A stretch of 15,636 nt of DNA from Bdellovibrionaceae bacterium UBA2351. GTDB taxonomy: Bacteria; Bdellovibrionota; Bdellovibrionia; Bdellovibrionales; Bdellovibrionaceae. The notes beneath the pieces are model-generated. The model was given only the letters and a program-made list of their open reading frames with translations, did not search any database and was not told the DNA's origin. Made by a program: the position numbers and the translations under genes. Location: positions 3,723 to 19,358 of the forward strand of contig DDTZ01000160.1 in the NCBI GenBank assembly GCA_002344565.1. Reading direction: 5' to 3'. Shown piece after piece: positions 8,078 through 14,842 of the stretch. Position 1 is the first letter of the stretch; each line of letters starts with the position of its first letter.

Positions 8078-8086
8078 AGTATAGCA
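8078..8086 (-). promoter_or_regulatory. Extended -10 promoter of the small acidic-protein gene
   Basis: On the minus strand the sequence reads TGC-TATACT: a sigma-70 -10 hexamer with five of six consensus bases plus the TGn extension, which can compensate for the weak -35 region. It lies about 35 bases before the ATG at 8043 and predicts a leader of roughly 28 bases containing the strong ribosome binding site. It shows that this gene can be expressed separately from the peptidase gene upstream. Confidence 0.5.
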
Positions 8087-8174
8087 AATGCTAAGGGGAT
8101 AGAAAGGTCCGGGATCAAAATAGGACACGTATTACATTGAGAAAGGGTACGGAGTTTTAGCTATTTGCGATAGT

Positions 8175-8199
8175 CACCCGTCCTGGATTTTGACGGGTG
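8175..8199. terminator. Hairpin after the prolyl-oligopeptidase gene
   Basis: CACCCGTC (8175-8182) and GACGGGTG (8192-8199) form an 8-bp GC-rich stem with a 9-base loop, about 24 bases beyond the minus-strand stop codon of the peptidase gene. No T-run follows on the minus strand, so termination efficiency is doubtful. Its position fits a transcript end for the peptidase gene. Confidence 0.4.
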
Positions 8200-8222
8200 T
8201 TGTGCGAGTCGACGACTTATTT

Positions 8223-10274
8223 TTAGAACGCCGCCGTCATTCCCATCTTATCAAATAAGAAAGTCCAAATCAGAGCTTGAGATTTCCATGCAATGATATT
8301 TTGATAAGCGACTGAAGTCATAAAGTGGCCCGAATTTGGGATCGACATCAAGTATACATTTTCTGGCGTAGTTGAATTTTCTTTCAGTGCGTGAGCTAAC
8401 TTGATCGAATGAGCGGCATTCACGCGGGAATCATCGCGACCATTTGCGATCAGAATCTGCGGCGTTTCGTTTGGCAACTGCGCACGATACACCGAGCTCC
8501 ATTGTTTTAGGTAAGCGAGTACGTCGGGTTTTCTGCTGTCGCCATATTCATAGGCCCAGCCATTACCAAATTCAGGATTCAGAACTTCTTTGCGAGTCTG
8601 ATCATTTACGCCATTACCCGAAACAACGATACCGATAACATTGGGGTACAGTAGGCCCGTTGCCGAGGCGATAAATCCGCCATTTGACCAGCCTTGGATA
8701 GCCGTGATTTTAGGTGATGATAGTTGCAAACTATGCACAAGTTCGGCAGCCGCCACGAAGTCTTCCATCGTTTTGTGTTTCTTTTCAAACATCGCTGATT
8801 CATGCCACGCTTTTCCGTATTCGTTACCACCGCGTAAGGCCGGGCCAGCAATGATACCGCCGTTTTTGATAAAGAACGCATCCATTTTAGCGTTAAATGA
8901 ATTCATATAACCCGCTAACATAAAGCCGCCGTATCCATAGATTAAAAGTGGATTTTGCGAGTTACGTTTTAGATCTTTCTTGTACGTCAAACGCACCGGA
9001 ATTTTTGTTCCGTCTTTACTCGTCGCCCAGTGAATCGCGCTTGTATAGTCGATCCCATCGTGACTCATCATCTGTTTTTCCACCGTCGAATCTAGAAATC
9101 GCTTTTCTTTTAGTGAATACTTAAATGTCGCATGCGATTTGAAATGACTGCTGAGTGAAACATCGACGATATCCGCACCGGCCGTGTAATTAACCTGCGT
9201 CATTAAGCAACAACCCGGAGCTGTCACCTGAGCTAACTCTGTGCCGGAATAATCTAGGATTTTGGTAACAACAGAAGGGCCCCAGAAGACGTTCACGGCA
9301 ATATGATCTTGGTTGAATTGGACCGACTCGATCACTGAATCTTTAGGTGTTTCGTACAGTGTTTCCCAGCGATTTTTGCCTTGAACTCGTGTGTGTCTTA
9401 GAACTCGGCCTTTGTTATTCCAAGAATCATTGGCAAATATCATGGTGTCGCCATTTTCACGTACAGAAATCGAGTCTAACGACATGTCGAAATTAAAAAT
9501 AGATTTAGGTAAGAAGATCTTTTGTCTGTCTTTGATCATTAAGTGCGCATGGCCATCGTCGAATTTAATAAACGCGTTTTTATCAACAAATATCAGGTTC
9601 TGGTCTTTGACCGCTTGGACCGAGCCCGTTTCCAGATTGTAAAGGCTCAAGAATGGACCTTTTTCGCCGCGTAGTTTTTTACCGGCATCAACGAAGAAAA
9701 ACTCGTTTTTATTTTTCCAAGTGATTTGCTGTCCATCAGTTTGAAAATGACGGACGACCTGTTTTGATTTCAAATCGTATACATAGGTTTGAAAAACATC
9801 AGTGTTGCCATTGTCCGATGCTACAAGGATGACGTGGGAATCCTTGGGTGAGGCATAGACTTGAAGCAGGGAAAATGACGCGTCTTTGGTGATGGATTCC
9901 GTAGTTAAGATCTCTGATCGACCTTCTTTTGTGATGCGAAATAGGGACTGAGGCTTGGCTAGGCCCATAAAGCGCAACTCGTAATTTGCGTTTGAATTGC
10001 CATCAAAACTGAGTGTTGTGGATTTTGAGTTTTGGCTTAACACGGCATCAGAGATCGTTTGATAGTTTTTAGAGTCATGTAATTCGCGCAGTGTTTTGCC
10101 TGATTCGTTGCGAACCCAAACCGTGCGGGCCGGTGAGGATTTTTCTAGCCAAAGCGCGTACGTAACGCTGGGCTGTTTATAAAAACCTTGGCAGGAGCTG
10201 GTTTCGGCGTATGAGTCTAGGGAATAGGTGAACGAAGACGCTAAAACGACGACAGTAAAAAGGCTTAATTTCAT
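8223..10274 (-). CDS. Exported prolyl-oligopeptidase-family (S9) serine peptidase
   Basis: 683 residues from the chosen start. The frame is open to 10322, but MKLSLFTVVVLASS at 10274 begins a clean signal peptide with probable cleavage near SYAE/TSS and has AAGGA a few bases upstream, so the extra 16 codons are rejected. The enzyme is therefore expected in the periplasm or outside. Residues of about 45-410 fit the beta-propeller that gates the active site. The C-terminal alpha/beta-hydrolase domain carries YGYGGF, RGGNEYGKAWH, the nucleophile in GWSNGG (Ser530), Asp615 in GRDDSRV and His650 in PNSGH, so the triad is complete. Family members cut short peptides after proline or related residues; other S9 specificities cannot be excluded because the motif is GWSNGG rather than GGSNGG. 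It is transcribed alone, divergent from the lipoprotein genes. Confidence 0.88.
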   Translation of the reverse strand: MKLSLFTVVVLASSFTYSLDSYAETSSCQGFYKQPSVTYALWLEKSSPARTVWVRNESGKTLRELHDSKNYQTISDAVLSQNSKSTTLSFDGNSNANYELRFMGLAKPQSLFRITKEGRSEILTTESITKDASFSLLQVYASPKDSHVILVASDNGNTDVFQTYVYDLKSKQVVRHFQTDGQQITWKNKNEFFFVDAGKKLRGEKGPFLSLYNLETGSVQAVKDQNLIFVDKNAFIKFDDGHAHLMIKDRQKIFLPKSIFNFDMSLDSISVRENGDTMIFANDSWNNKGRVLRHTRVQGKNRWETLYETPKDSVIESVQFNQDHIAVNVFWGPSVVTKILDYSGTELAQVTAPGCCLMTQVNYTAGADIVDVSLSSHFKSHATFKYSLKEKRFLDSTVEKQMMSHDGIDYTSAIHWATSKDGTKIPVRLTYKKDLKRNSQNPLLIYGYGGFMLAGYMNSFNAKMDAFFIKNGGIIAGPALRGGNEYGKAWHESAMFEKKHKTMEDFVAAAELVHSLQLSSPKITAIQGWSNGGFIASATGLLYPNVIGIVVSGNGVNDQTRKEVLNPEFGNGWAYEYGDSRKPDVLAYLKQWSSVYRAQLPNETPQILIANGRDDSRVNAAHSIKLAHALKENSTTPENVYLMSIPNSGHFMTSVAYQNIIAWKSQALIWTFLFDKMGMTAAF

Positions 10275-10300
10275 ACGCAATCCTTGAATCAAAAAGAGAC

Positions 10301-10330
10301 ATAGTAAACGAACGCATTCCAAATTTCTAA
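10301..10330 (-). promoter_or_regulatory. Possible sigma-70 promoter of the peptidase gene
   Basis: On the minus strand TTAGAA (10330-10325) and TACTAT (10306-10301) are separated by 18 bases, each matching four of six consensus positions. The predicted transcript start is about 20 bases upstream of the chosen ATG at 10274, and the element overlaps codons of the rejected longer frame, which supports the shorter start. Confidence 0.35.
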
Positions 10331-10384
10331 TGTAGAGATTTAGACAAAGTGACCATCTGTGGAATCAAATATACGTGTACCGTC

Positions 10385-10519
10385 ATGAGACAGGTTCGCA
10401 AAAAAGGTCAGTTTTCAGCAGGCGACAACACTTCTGAATTTCGTTTCATGATGAGATTCCCTTGCGGAGTTCATCACATAGATCAGTTGGCACGCCTCTT
10501 AAAAGTGGTACGAGAATAG
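10385..10519 (+). other. Doubtful 44-codon ORF in the divergent intergenic region
   Basis: ATG to TAG, 44 codons, starting MRQVRKKGQFSAGDNTSEF and continuing with FRFMMRF and HHIDQLARLLKVVRE. The second half has the beta-strand/helix pattern of an ACT domain as found at the end of RelA/SpoT proteins, cut off before the usual second strand. There is no ribosome binding site. It could be a small protein, a remnant of a larger gene, or chance. Otherwise the stretch from 10275 to 10561 holds only candidate promoter elements and a 9-base direct repeat TAGACAAAG at 10341-10349 and 10529-10537. Confidence 0.25.
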
Positions 10520-10561
10520 CACAATATCTAGACAAAGCCCTTCAAAATGAAGGAGGAGTAT

Positions 10562-11320
10562 ATGAAAAAACAGTTACTATTAATAGCAGTTCTAGGTTCC
10601 CTGGTTGTTGGTTGTTCTAATAAGACAAGCACAGCAACTCCGCCAGTAACGGATACTCCGGTTGTTACAAACCCGGTTGATCCAGGTACACCAAGCGGTG
10701 GTGGAACAGACGGTGGTTTATCCGATTCAGATGGTGATGTGGTTACTTTCACTCCAGTTGATTTCACAACATTTAATTCCTATGTAGGAACGCATCCTTT
10801 GAATAGTCCAAAGAATATCAAGATCTCTGTGGATTTGAAAGATAATGGATCGTTACGATTTTACGGTTCGATCAAGATCTCTTACGAAGATAATGGTCAG
10901 TCGTATCAAGGGACATTTGAATCCGGTGAAGGTAAAAACCAAAGCATCAGCGGTTTAAAAGACAACGATGTAATGGAATCTGTATATAACTACTGGTTTA
11001 GCAAAGACGGTAAGACTGTATTTACAGGTATGTTCCAGGATCAGTACGGTTCAATCATCCTAGTTGTCGACAAGACGGTTGATCAAGGTGACGGACAAGG
11101 CACAGGTTATGTAAGTGGTTCAGTGTACTTCAAGAACTTTGCACAATCGATGGCTCAGCAAAGCCCATATCGTAAATGCTGGTTTATCTACACAGGTCCA
11201 TATGACTGTCGATCAACTGAAATCATGAATAAGACGGCTCTTTATCCGACAACGGCTCAAGGGTACAGAAAATTAGGAACATTCACTGGTTTATCGAAAG
11301 CAAACGCATTTAATTTATAA
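10562..11320 (+). CDS. Lipoprotein of unknown function
   Basis: 252 residues. The start is set by AAGGAGGAG immediately upstream; an in-frame ATG at 10547 precedes this site and is not used in this reading. A type II signal peptide MKKQLLLIAVLGSLVVGC ends in the lipobox VVGC with the lipidated Cys18; Ser19 at the next position would favour the outer membrane by the E. coli rule. Residues 20-60 form a Thr/Pro/Gly-rich, then acidic linker (DSDGD). The rest (about 65-252) looks like a soluble beta-rich domain with two Cys (206, 216) that could form a disulfide. The next gene, also a lipoprotein, begins 28 bases after the stop, so the two are probably one operon. I do not recognise the family. 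Confidence 0.85.
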   Translation: MKKQLLLIAVLGSLVVGCSNKTSTATPPVTDTPVVTNPVDPGTPSGGGTDGGLSDSDGDVVTFTPVDFTTFNSYVGTHPLNSPKNIKISVDLKDNGSLRFYGSIKISYEDNGQSYQGTFESGEGKNQSISGLKDNDVMESVYNYWFSKDGKTVFTGMFQDQYGSIILVVDKTVDQGDGQGTGYVSGSVYFKNFAQSMAQQSPYRKCWFIYTGPYDCRSTEIMNKTALYPTTAQGYRKLGTFTGLSKANAFNL

Positions 11321-11348
11321 AAAAATAAGGATTTAATTAGGAGATTTT

Positions 11349-12005
11349 ATGGAAACGAAAAACTATTCAACAAAGAGTAATTGGAAAGCTAAAACGGTCC
11401 AATTCGCAGGATTAATTGCAATCTCTTTTGCAGTTTTGATTTCCTGCCAAAAGAAAAGCGATTCGGGCACTGTCTACGCGACACCGGCGCCCATCACGAA
11501 TCCAGGTTTAATTGGTAACTGTGCGGGATGTACATTTGCGCAAGCGCAATTGGCGCAGCCGATATCTCGCAGCAACTATTTCACGATTCAGTGGAATATG
11601 CTCGGTGATCAAACTGTGATTCAACAATTGCAGTACACCTACGGCGGTTATAGCTCGGCTAAAAACTATGTTGGTCAGATCGTTCTAAACGGTACGATGA
11701 ATGTGACAACGCCAATTACTAGCTATGGCTATTCCTATGGTTGCCAAATTCCGGTGGGTCAGTATCAGATTACAAACTACAACCAAGTGGGACAAATGAC
11801 CTCTGGTGGCTTCTTGAGTACGATGCAGCTGGTAGCGACGGGAAATGGTGTTCAAGTTCTGTTTACGCTTACCGGTGGTCAGATCGGTGATTTGAACGGT
11901 TCGGGGCAAATTACCCACATTAATGGGATGTTGACTCCGACAACGGCGGTTATCAACGGTCAGCAGGTTTCATGTAATGACCCTGGCTTCTATGTAACGT
12001 ACTAG
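11349..12005 (+). CDS. Tyr/Asn/Gln/Gly-rich lipoprotein of unknown function
   Basis: 218 residues. AGGAG lies five bases before the ATG. The signal peptide is long in its n-region (about 16 residues, including several Lys) and ends in the lipobox VLISC, giving lipidated Cys33. The mature part is rich in Tyr, Asn, Gln, Gly and Thr and carries four further Cys: 58 and 61 in NCAGC, 132 and 209. These could form two disulfides in the periplasm or at the surface. The C-terminus (DPGFYVTY) ends in aromatic residues. It follows the preceding lipoprotein gene closely and is followed by a strong hairpin, so the pair is a two-gene unit. Function unknown; an envelope structural or surface role is inference. 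Confidence 0.82.
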   Translation: METKNYSTKSNWKAKTVQFAGLIAISFAVLISCQKKSDSGTVYATPAPITNPGLIGNCAGCTFAQAQLAQPISRSNYFTIQWNMLGDQTVIQQLQYTYGGYSSAKNYVGQIVLNGTMNVTTPITSYGYSYGCQIPVGQYQITNYNQVGQMTSGGFLSTMQLVATGNGVQVLFTLTGGQIGDLNGSGQITHINGMLTPTTAVINGQQVSCNDPGFYVTY

Positions 12006-12037
12006 AGCTCGAACATTATAAATTTAGAAAAACAAAG

Positions 12038-12071
12038 AAACGCGTTCATCAACACAATGATGAGCGCGTTT
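12038..12071 (+). terminator. Strong hairpin ending the lipoprotein operon
   Basis: AAACGCGTTCATCA (12038-12051) pairs with TGATGAGCGCGTTT (12058-12071) through 14 positions, one of them G-U, around a 6-base loop. The stem starts about 33 bases after the stop codon. The stem's own TTT is followed by GTGC, so the T-run is short; termination or 3'-end protection is likely. Confidence 0.6.
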
Positions 12072-12214
12072 GTGCATTCACAGCCTATGACTTGAATTGC
12101 TCTTTCAGAGAGCATTTCAAGGCGAAATCAGAAACCAAATTGGAACCACTTTAACTTTTAAGAATCTGTCATTTCATCAGTTGAATACTCACGGAATTCA
12201 TAGAAATGAACTCA

Positions 12215-12243
12215 TTGACTTTAGAGTTATTTGTAATTCTAAT
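12215..12243 (+). promoter_or_regulatory. Sigma-70 promoter of the recombinase gene, predicted leaderless start
   Basis: TTGACT (12215-12220) and TCTAAT (12238-12243) match the consensus at five of six positions each with the optimal 17-base spacer. The expected transcript start, about seven bases beyond the -10, falls on the ATG at 12250. The start codon has no ribosome binding site, which fits a leaderless message. Confidence 0.6.
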
Positions 12244-12249
12244 GCTTAT

Positions 12250-13170
12250 ATGGAATTAAATTTGTGGGTTGAATTTTTTGAAGAGTTACAAAATGTGAGA
12301 GGTCGATCTCAAAACACAATCATGGCGTATCGCCGTGATCTAGAGCTTTGGATTAAGTTTAGACAACAGAATCCAACAGCACCCGTGATCAACTTCTACG
12401 AGTACATGAAGAATGAAAACCTATCGCCTCGCTCGCAAGCGCGTGTGATTTCATCCATCAGAACGTATTTCCGCTTCTGTGAATCTAAAGGGATTAAATC
12501 TCCGGAGCTTCGCGAACTGAAACCACCTAAAATCAAACTGTCTCTACCGAAATCATTAACTCAAGAGGAATTTCAACGCTTGTTTGAAGCGTGTGTGGTT
12601 CCTGACGCAAATAAAACGTCACGTAATCGCTTAACATTGCTTTTATTGTACGGATTGGGATGCCGAGTTACTGAGCTTACGGGTTTAAACGTAAATGACT
12701 TTAATCCGACGGACCGCTGGGTCAAAATCTTGGGTAAAGGCAATAAAGAACGTTTAGTCCCTGTAACGGAAAAGTTAGCAGAAAGCTTAAGCTATTACCT
12801 AAAAGAAGTGCGTCAGCACCTGATCAAGGATGCGACGCCGTCGTTATTAATCAATGATCGTGGCAATCGTCCCTCACGTGTGGATGTTTGGCGCTGGTTA
12901 GATGCGTGGTCATCTCGGGCTGAATTCCCGGAAACTGTTAATCCACACCGTTTCAGACACGGTTGTGCGACTGCATTATTAGAAGGTGGCGCGGATTTGC
13001 GCTCGATCCAAATGCTGTTGGGTCACGCCAGTATCCAAACAACACAAGTCTATACAACGGTAACGGCGAAAAGCTTGAACCAAACGATCGATGAACATCA
13101 TCCATTAAGTGGTGTTGAAAACGATGCGGCTCCGTCTCCGTCACGTAAACCAGAACTTGATAGTCATTAA
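12250..13170 (+). CDS. xerC/xerD-like: Tyrosine site-specific recombinase, XerC/XerD type
   Basis: 306 residues, the usual Xer length. The frame is open to a TTG at 12097, but those 51 extra codons lie upstream of a near-consensus promoter and add nothing Xer-like, so ATG at 12250 is preferred. The N-terminal SAM-like DNA-binding domain covers about 1-90 (SQNTIMAYRRDL). The catalytic domain has the first Arg in GLGCRVTEL (Arg139), Lys in GKGNKERLVP, His233 and Arg236 in HRFRHG, His259 in LLGHASI and nucleophile Tyr268 in QVYTTV: a complete active site. Xer proteins resolve chromosome dimers at dif with FtsK; integrases of mobile elements share the fold, but no att repeats or phage genes are nearby. 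A C-terminal tail of about 25 residues after the Tyr region is polar. XerC versus XerD cannot be decided here. Confidence 0.88.
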   Translation: MELNLWVEFFEELQNVRGRSQNTIMAYRRDLELWIKFRQQNPTAPVINFYEYMKNENLSPRSQARVISSIRTYFRFCESKGIKSPELRELKPPKIKLSLPKSLTQEEFQRLFEACVVPDANKTSRNRLTLLLLYGLGCRVTELTGLNVNDFNPTDRWVKILGKGNKERLVPVTEKLAESLSYYLKEVRQHLIKDATPSLLINDRGNRPSRVDVWRWLDAWSSRAEFPETVNPHRFRHGCATALLEGGADLRSIQMLLGHASIQTTQVYTTVTAKSLNQTIDEHHPLSGVENDAAPSPSRKPELDSH

Positions 13171-13180
13171 TTATCTATAA

Positions 13181-13224
13181 ATCGAACACGAAATTCTGAT
13201 TTCGTGTTCGATCTTGAGTTTTTT
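13181..13224 (+). terminator. Intrinsic terminator after the recombinase gene
   Basis: ATCGAACACGAAA (13181-13193) pairs perfectly with TTTCGTGTTCGAT (13200-13212) around a 6-base loop, ten bases beyond the stop codon. A run of T follows at 13219-13224. It separates the recombinase from the ComM-like gene, which therefore needs its own promoter; none is convincing in 13213-13265. Confidence 0.75.
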
Positions 13225-13265
13225 CCTTTCTAAATCCGATTTTAAATTTGCAGTTTTGCGTCGCT

Positions 13266-14762
13266 ATGAAAGTCATCGGCTATAGTCAGCGACACAAAGA
13301 ATGGTTACCTGTTGAAATTGAAGTCAGTTTTGTTCCCGGGTTGCCTCAGATCCATCTGATCGGGCAGGCCGATCCCATCTTAAAAGAAAGCCTTCTAAAA
13401 ATTAAAAGCGTTCTTCGACTGCTTGAGGTCGATATGCCGAAAGGTCGACAGATCATCGTAGGCTTGCGGGGTGGCGACTTTAGAAAAAAATCATTGGACC
13501 TGGAATTACCAGTTTTGGTTGCGATATTGGCCGCGCTGGGGGTAATCGATTTTTTATCCTGCGATGAAATATGCGCCCATGGTGAGATCAGTTTAGAAGG
13601 TAAAATATTTTCGTCAGATCTGCTGCTGATTAAAAAAATGGTCGGAACAAAACGTCTGCTTACCGGTTATCATCCTGATGGCTTACTGAATGAAAATCAT
13701 GCGCAATTTCTAACGGTTAAAGATTTAGTTTCAACATTTTCTATAAACGAACCCGATGTGGGAAAGTCTAAAAAATCTACTCGTAAAATCAAAGACTCTG
13801 TGGTGGCTGCCGATCATAAAACCGCAGGGCCTTACAATGTATTTTCAAATCGTGTCCTGGCTCCCGAATTTGAAAAAGACCCTGCACAGGTTTTGTTTAC
13901 GGATGAAGAGCGCGAACTTTTAAAAATCGTCAGTTTAGGACGACATTCATTATTGCTAATGGGCCCGCGTGGTTTAGGTAAATCAACCTTGGCTGAATCC
14001 CTAAATTTTTTGGCCGAACCCCCGGATGAAGAAACCTTCCTGCACCAGATGAAATACTTTTTTGTGGACGAGGGCAGATACTGGCGACCATTTGTTCACC
14101 CCCATCATTCCATTTCCCACTTGGCCTTGATTGGGGGCGGATCGCAATGTTTGCCGGGCGAAATCACGCGGGCCCACGGCGGTATTTTATTAATGGACGA
14201 ATTTTTGGAATTCGATCCCAAATGCCAAGAAGCTTTGCGCGAACCCATGCAAAATAAAAACATCCATCTGGCGCGGGGGCAAAAGTTCCAGAAATACGAT
14301 TGTGATTTTCACCTGATCGCGACGACAAACTTGTGCCCCTGCGGCCAGTGGCTGCCGGGAAAGGCGGTGGACTGCGTGTATTCACACACCCGCTGCAACA
14401 AGTACCGCGATAAACTGTCGGGGCCTGTGGTGGATCGGTTTCATATTCTGTCGTTTATGAAGGCCGCTAAGAAGGCGGACAAGGTGCATTCGCTACGGAC
14501 CGTAGCGGATGAAGTCAACAGGCTGCGGGCTGACTTTAGTTCGCGTCGACAGAAGCTAGAATTTAATACGGCCTATCTGTCGCAAGGATTAAAACAGCGC
14601 CTGGACAGCGAACTGAGTTCATTAAGGCGTCTGAATGCTTCGGTCGAGGTCGCAAAAACACTGTGTGTCTTGCGGGATAAGACCGAAGTTGATGATGACC
14701 TGATTAATGAAGCTTTAAGTTATACCTGGCGGCCGTTTCTGGACCTAAAGTCGATATCTTAA
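13266..14762 (+). CDS. ComM/YifB-like AAA+ ATPase (Mg-chelatase family), divergent
   Basis: 498 residues, close to the length of E. coli YifB. The N-terminal S5-fold/Lon-like region (about 1-95) has PVEIEVSFVPGLP and LIGQADPILKES. The AAA+ domain shows Walker A GPRGLGKST, RPFVHPHHSIS, GGGSQCLPGEITRAHGG, Walker B ILLMDEFLEF, and the Cys cluster CPCG...C...C followed by SGPVVDRFHI. Vibrio ComM is a hexameric helicase that promotes branch migration during natural transformation; that role is known for the family, not shown here. The usual N-terminal ADLPK and FDLPI motifs read GDFRKKS and LELPV, so this copy is divergent. The frame also opens from a TTG at 13248; ATG is preferred, but neither has a ribosome binding site, so the start is uncertain. 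It lies after a terminator and is read in the same direction as its neighbours. Confidence 0.82.
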   Translation: MKVIGYSQRHKEWLPVEIEVSFVPGLPQIHLIGQADPILKESLLKIKSVLRLLEVDMPKGRQIIVGLRGGDFRKKSLDLELPVLVAILAALGVIDFLSCDEICAHGEISLEGKIFSSDLLLIKKMVGTKRLLTGYHPDGLLNENHAQFLTVKDLVSTFSINEPDVGKSKKSTRKIKDSVVAADHKTAGPYNVFSNRVLAPEFEKDPAQVLFTDEERELLKIVSLGRHSLLLMGPRGLGKSTLAESLNFLAEPPDEETFLHQMKYFFVDEGRYWRPFVHPHHSISHLALIGGGSQCLPGEITRAHGGILLMDEFLEFDPKCQEALREPMQNKNIHLARGQKFQKYDCDFHLIATTNLCPCGQWLPGKAVDCVYSHTRCNKYRDKLSGPVVDRFHILSFMKAAKKADKVHSLRTVADEVNRLRADFSSRRQKLEFNTAYLSQGLKQRLDSELSSLRRLNASVEVAKTLCVLRDKTEVDDDLINEALSYTWRPFLDLKSIS

Positions 14763-14842
14763 AGAAAATTTCTTTTGAACTTTCAGTTACGACTAAGGAA
14801 GCTTAAAATAAAAGCAAGGGCATTTGTTTTAGGGGGCTTGGT

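Noticed and set aside
8044..8118. Longer start for the small acidic protein, adding a hydrophobic 25-residue N-terminus that could pass for a signal peptide
   Set aside because: An extended -10 promoter lies within this stretch and a strong ribosome site sits directly before the ATG at 8043.
8606..8881. Overlapping ORFs on both strands within the peptidase gene
   Set aside because: They are out-of-frame shadows of the catalytic domain, whose triad motifs are intact in the main frame.
10275..10322. Sixteen extra N-terminal residues on the prolyl oligopeptidase
   Set aside because: They would bury the signal peptide, and a good ribosome site precedes the ATG at 10274.
10488..10502. Possible sigma-54 promoter TGGCACG upstream of the lipoprotein genes
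   Set aside because: The -24 element matches, but the -12 element reads TTAA instead of TTGC, lacking the essential GC.
10341..10537. Direct repeat TAGACAAAG at 10341-10349 and 10529-10537 as a possible target-site duplication
   Set aside because: Only nine bases, no inverted repeats or transposase between the copies; chance occurrence is plausible.
12097..12249. N-terminal extension of the recombinase from a TTG codon
   Set aside because: It precedes a near-consensus promoter, has no ribosome site and would make the protein longer than the Xer family.
12215..13170. Integrase of a mobile element
   Set aside because: No tRNA gene, attachment repeats, transposase or phage genes are adjacent; the size and motifs fit housekeeping Xer.
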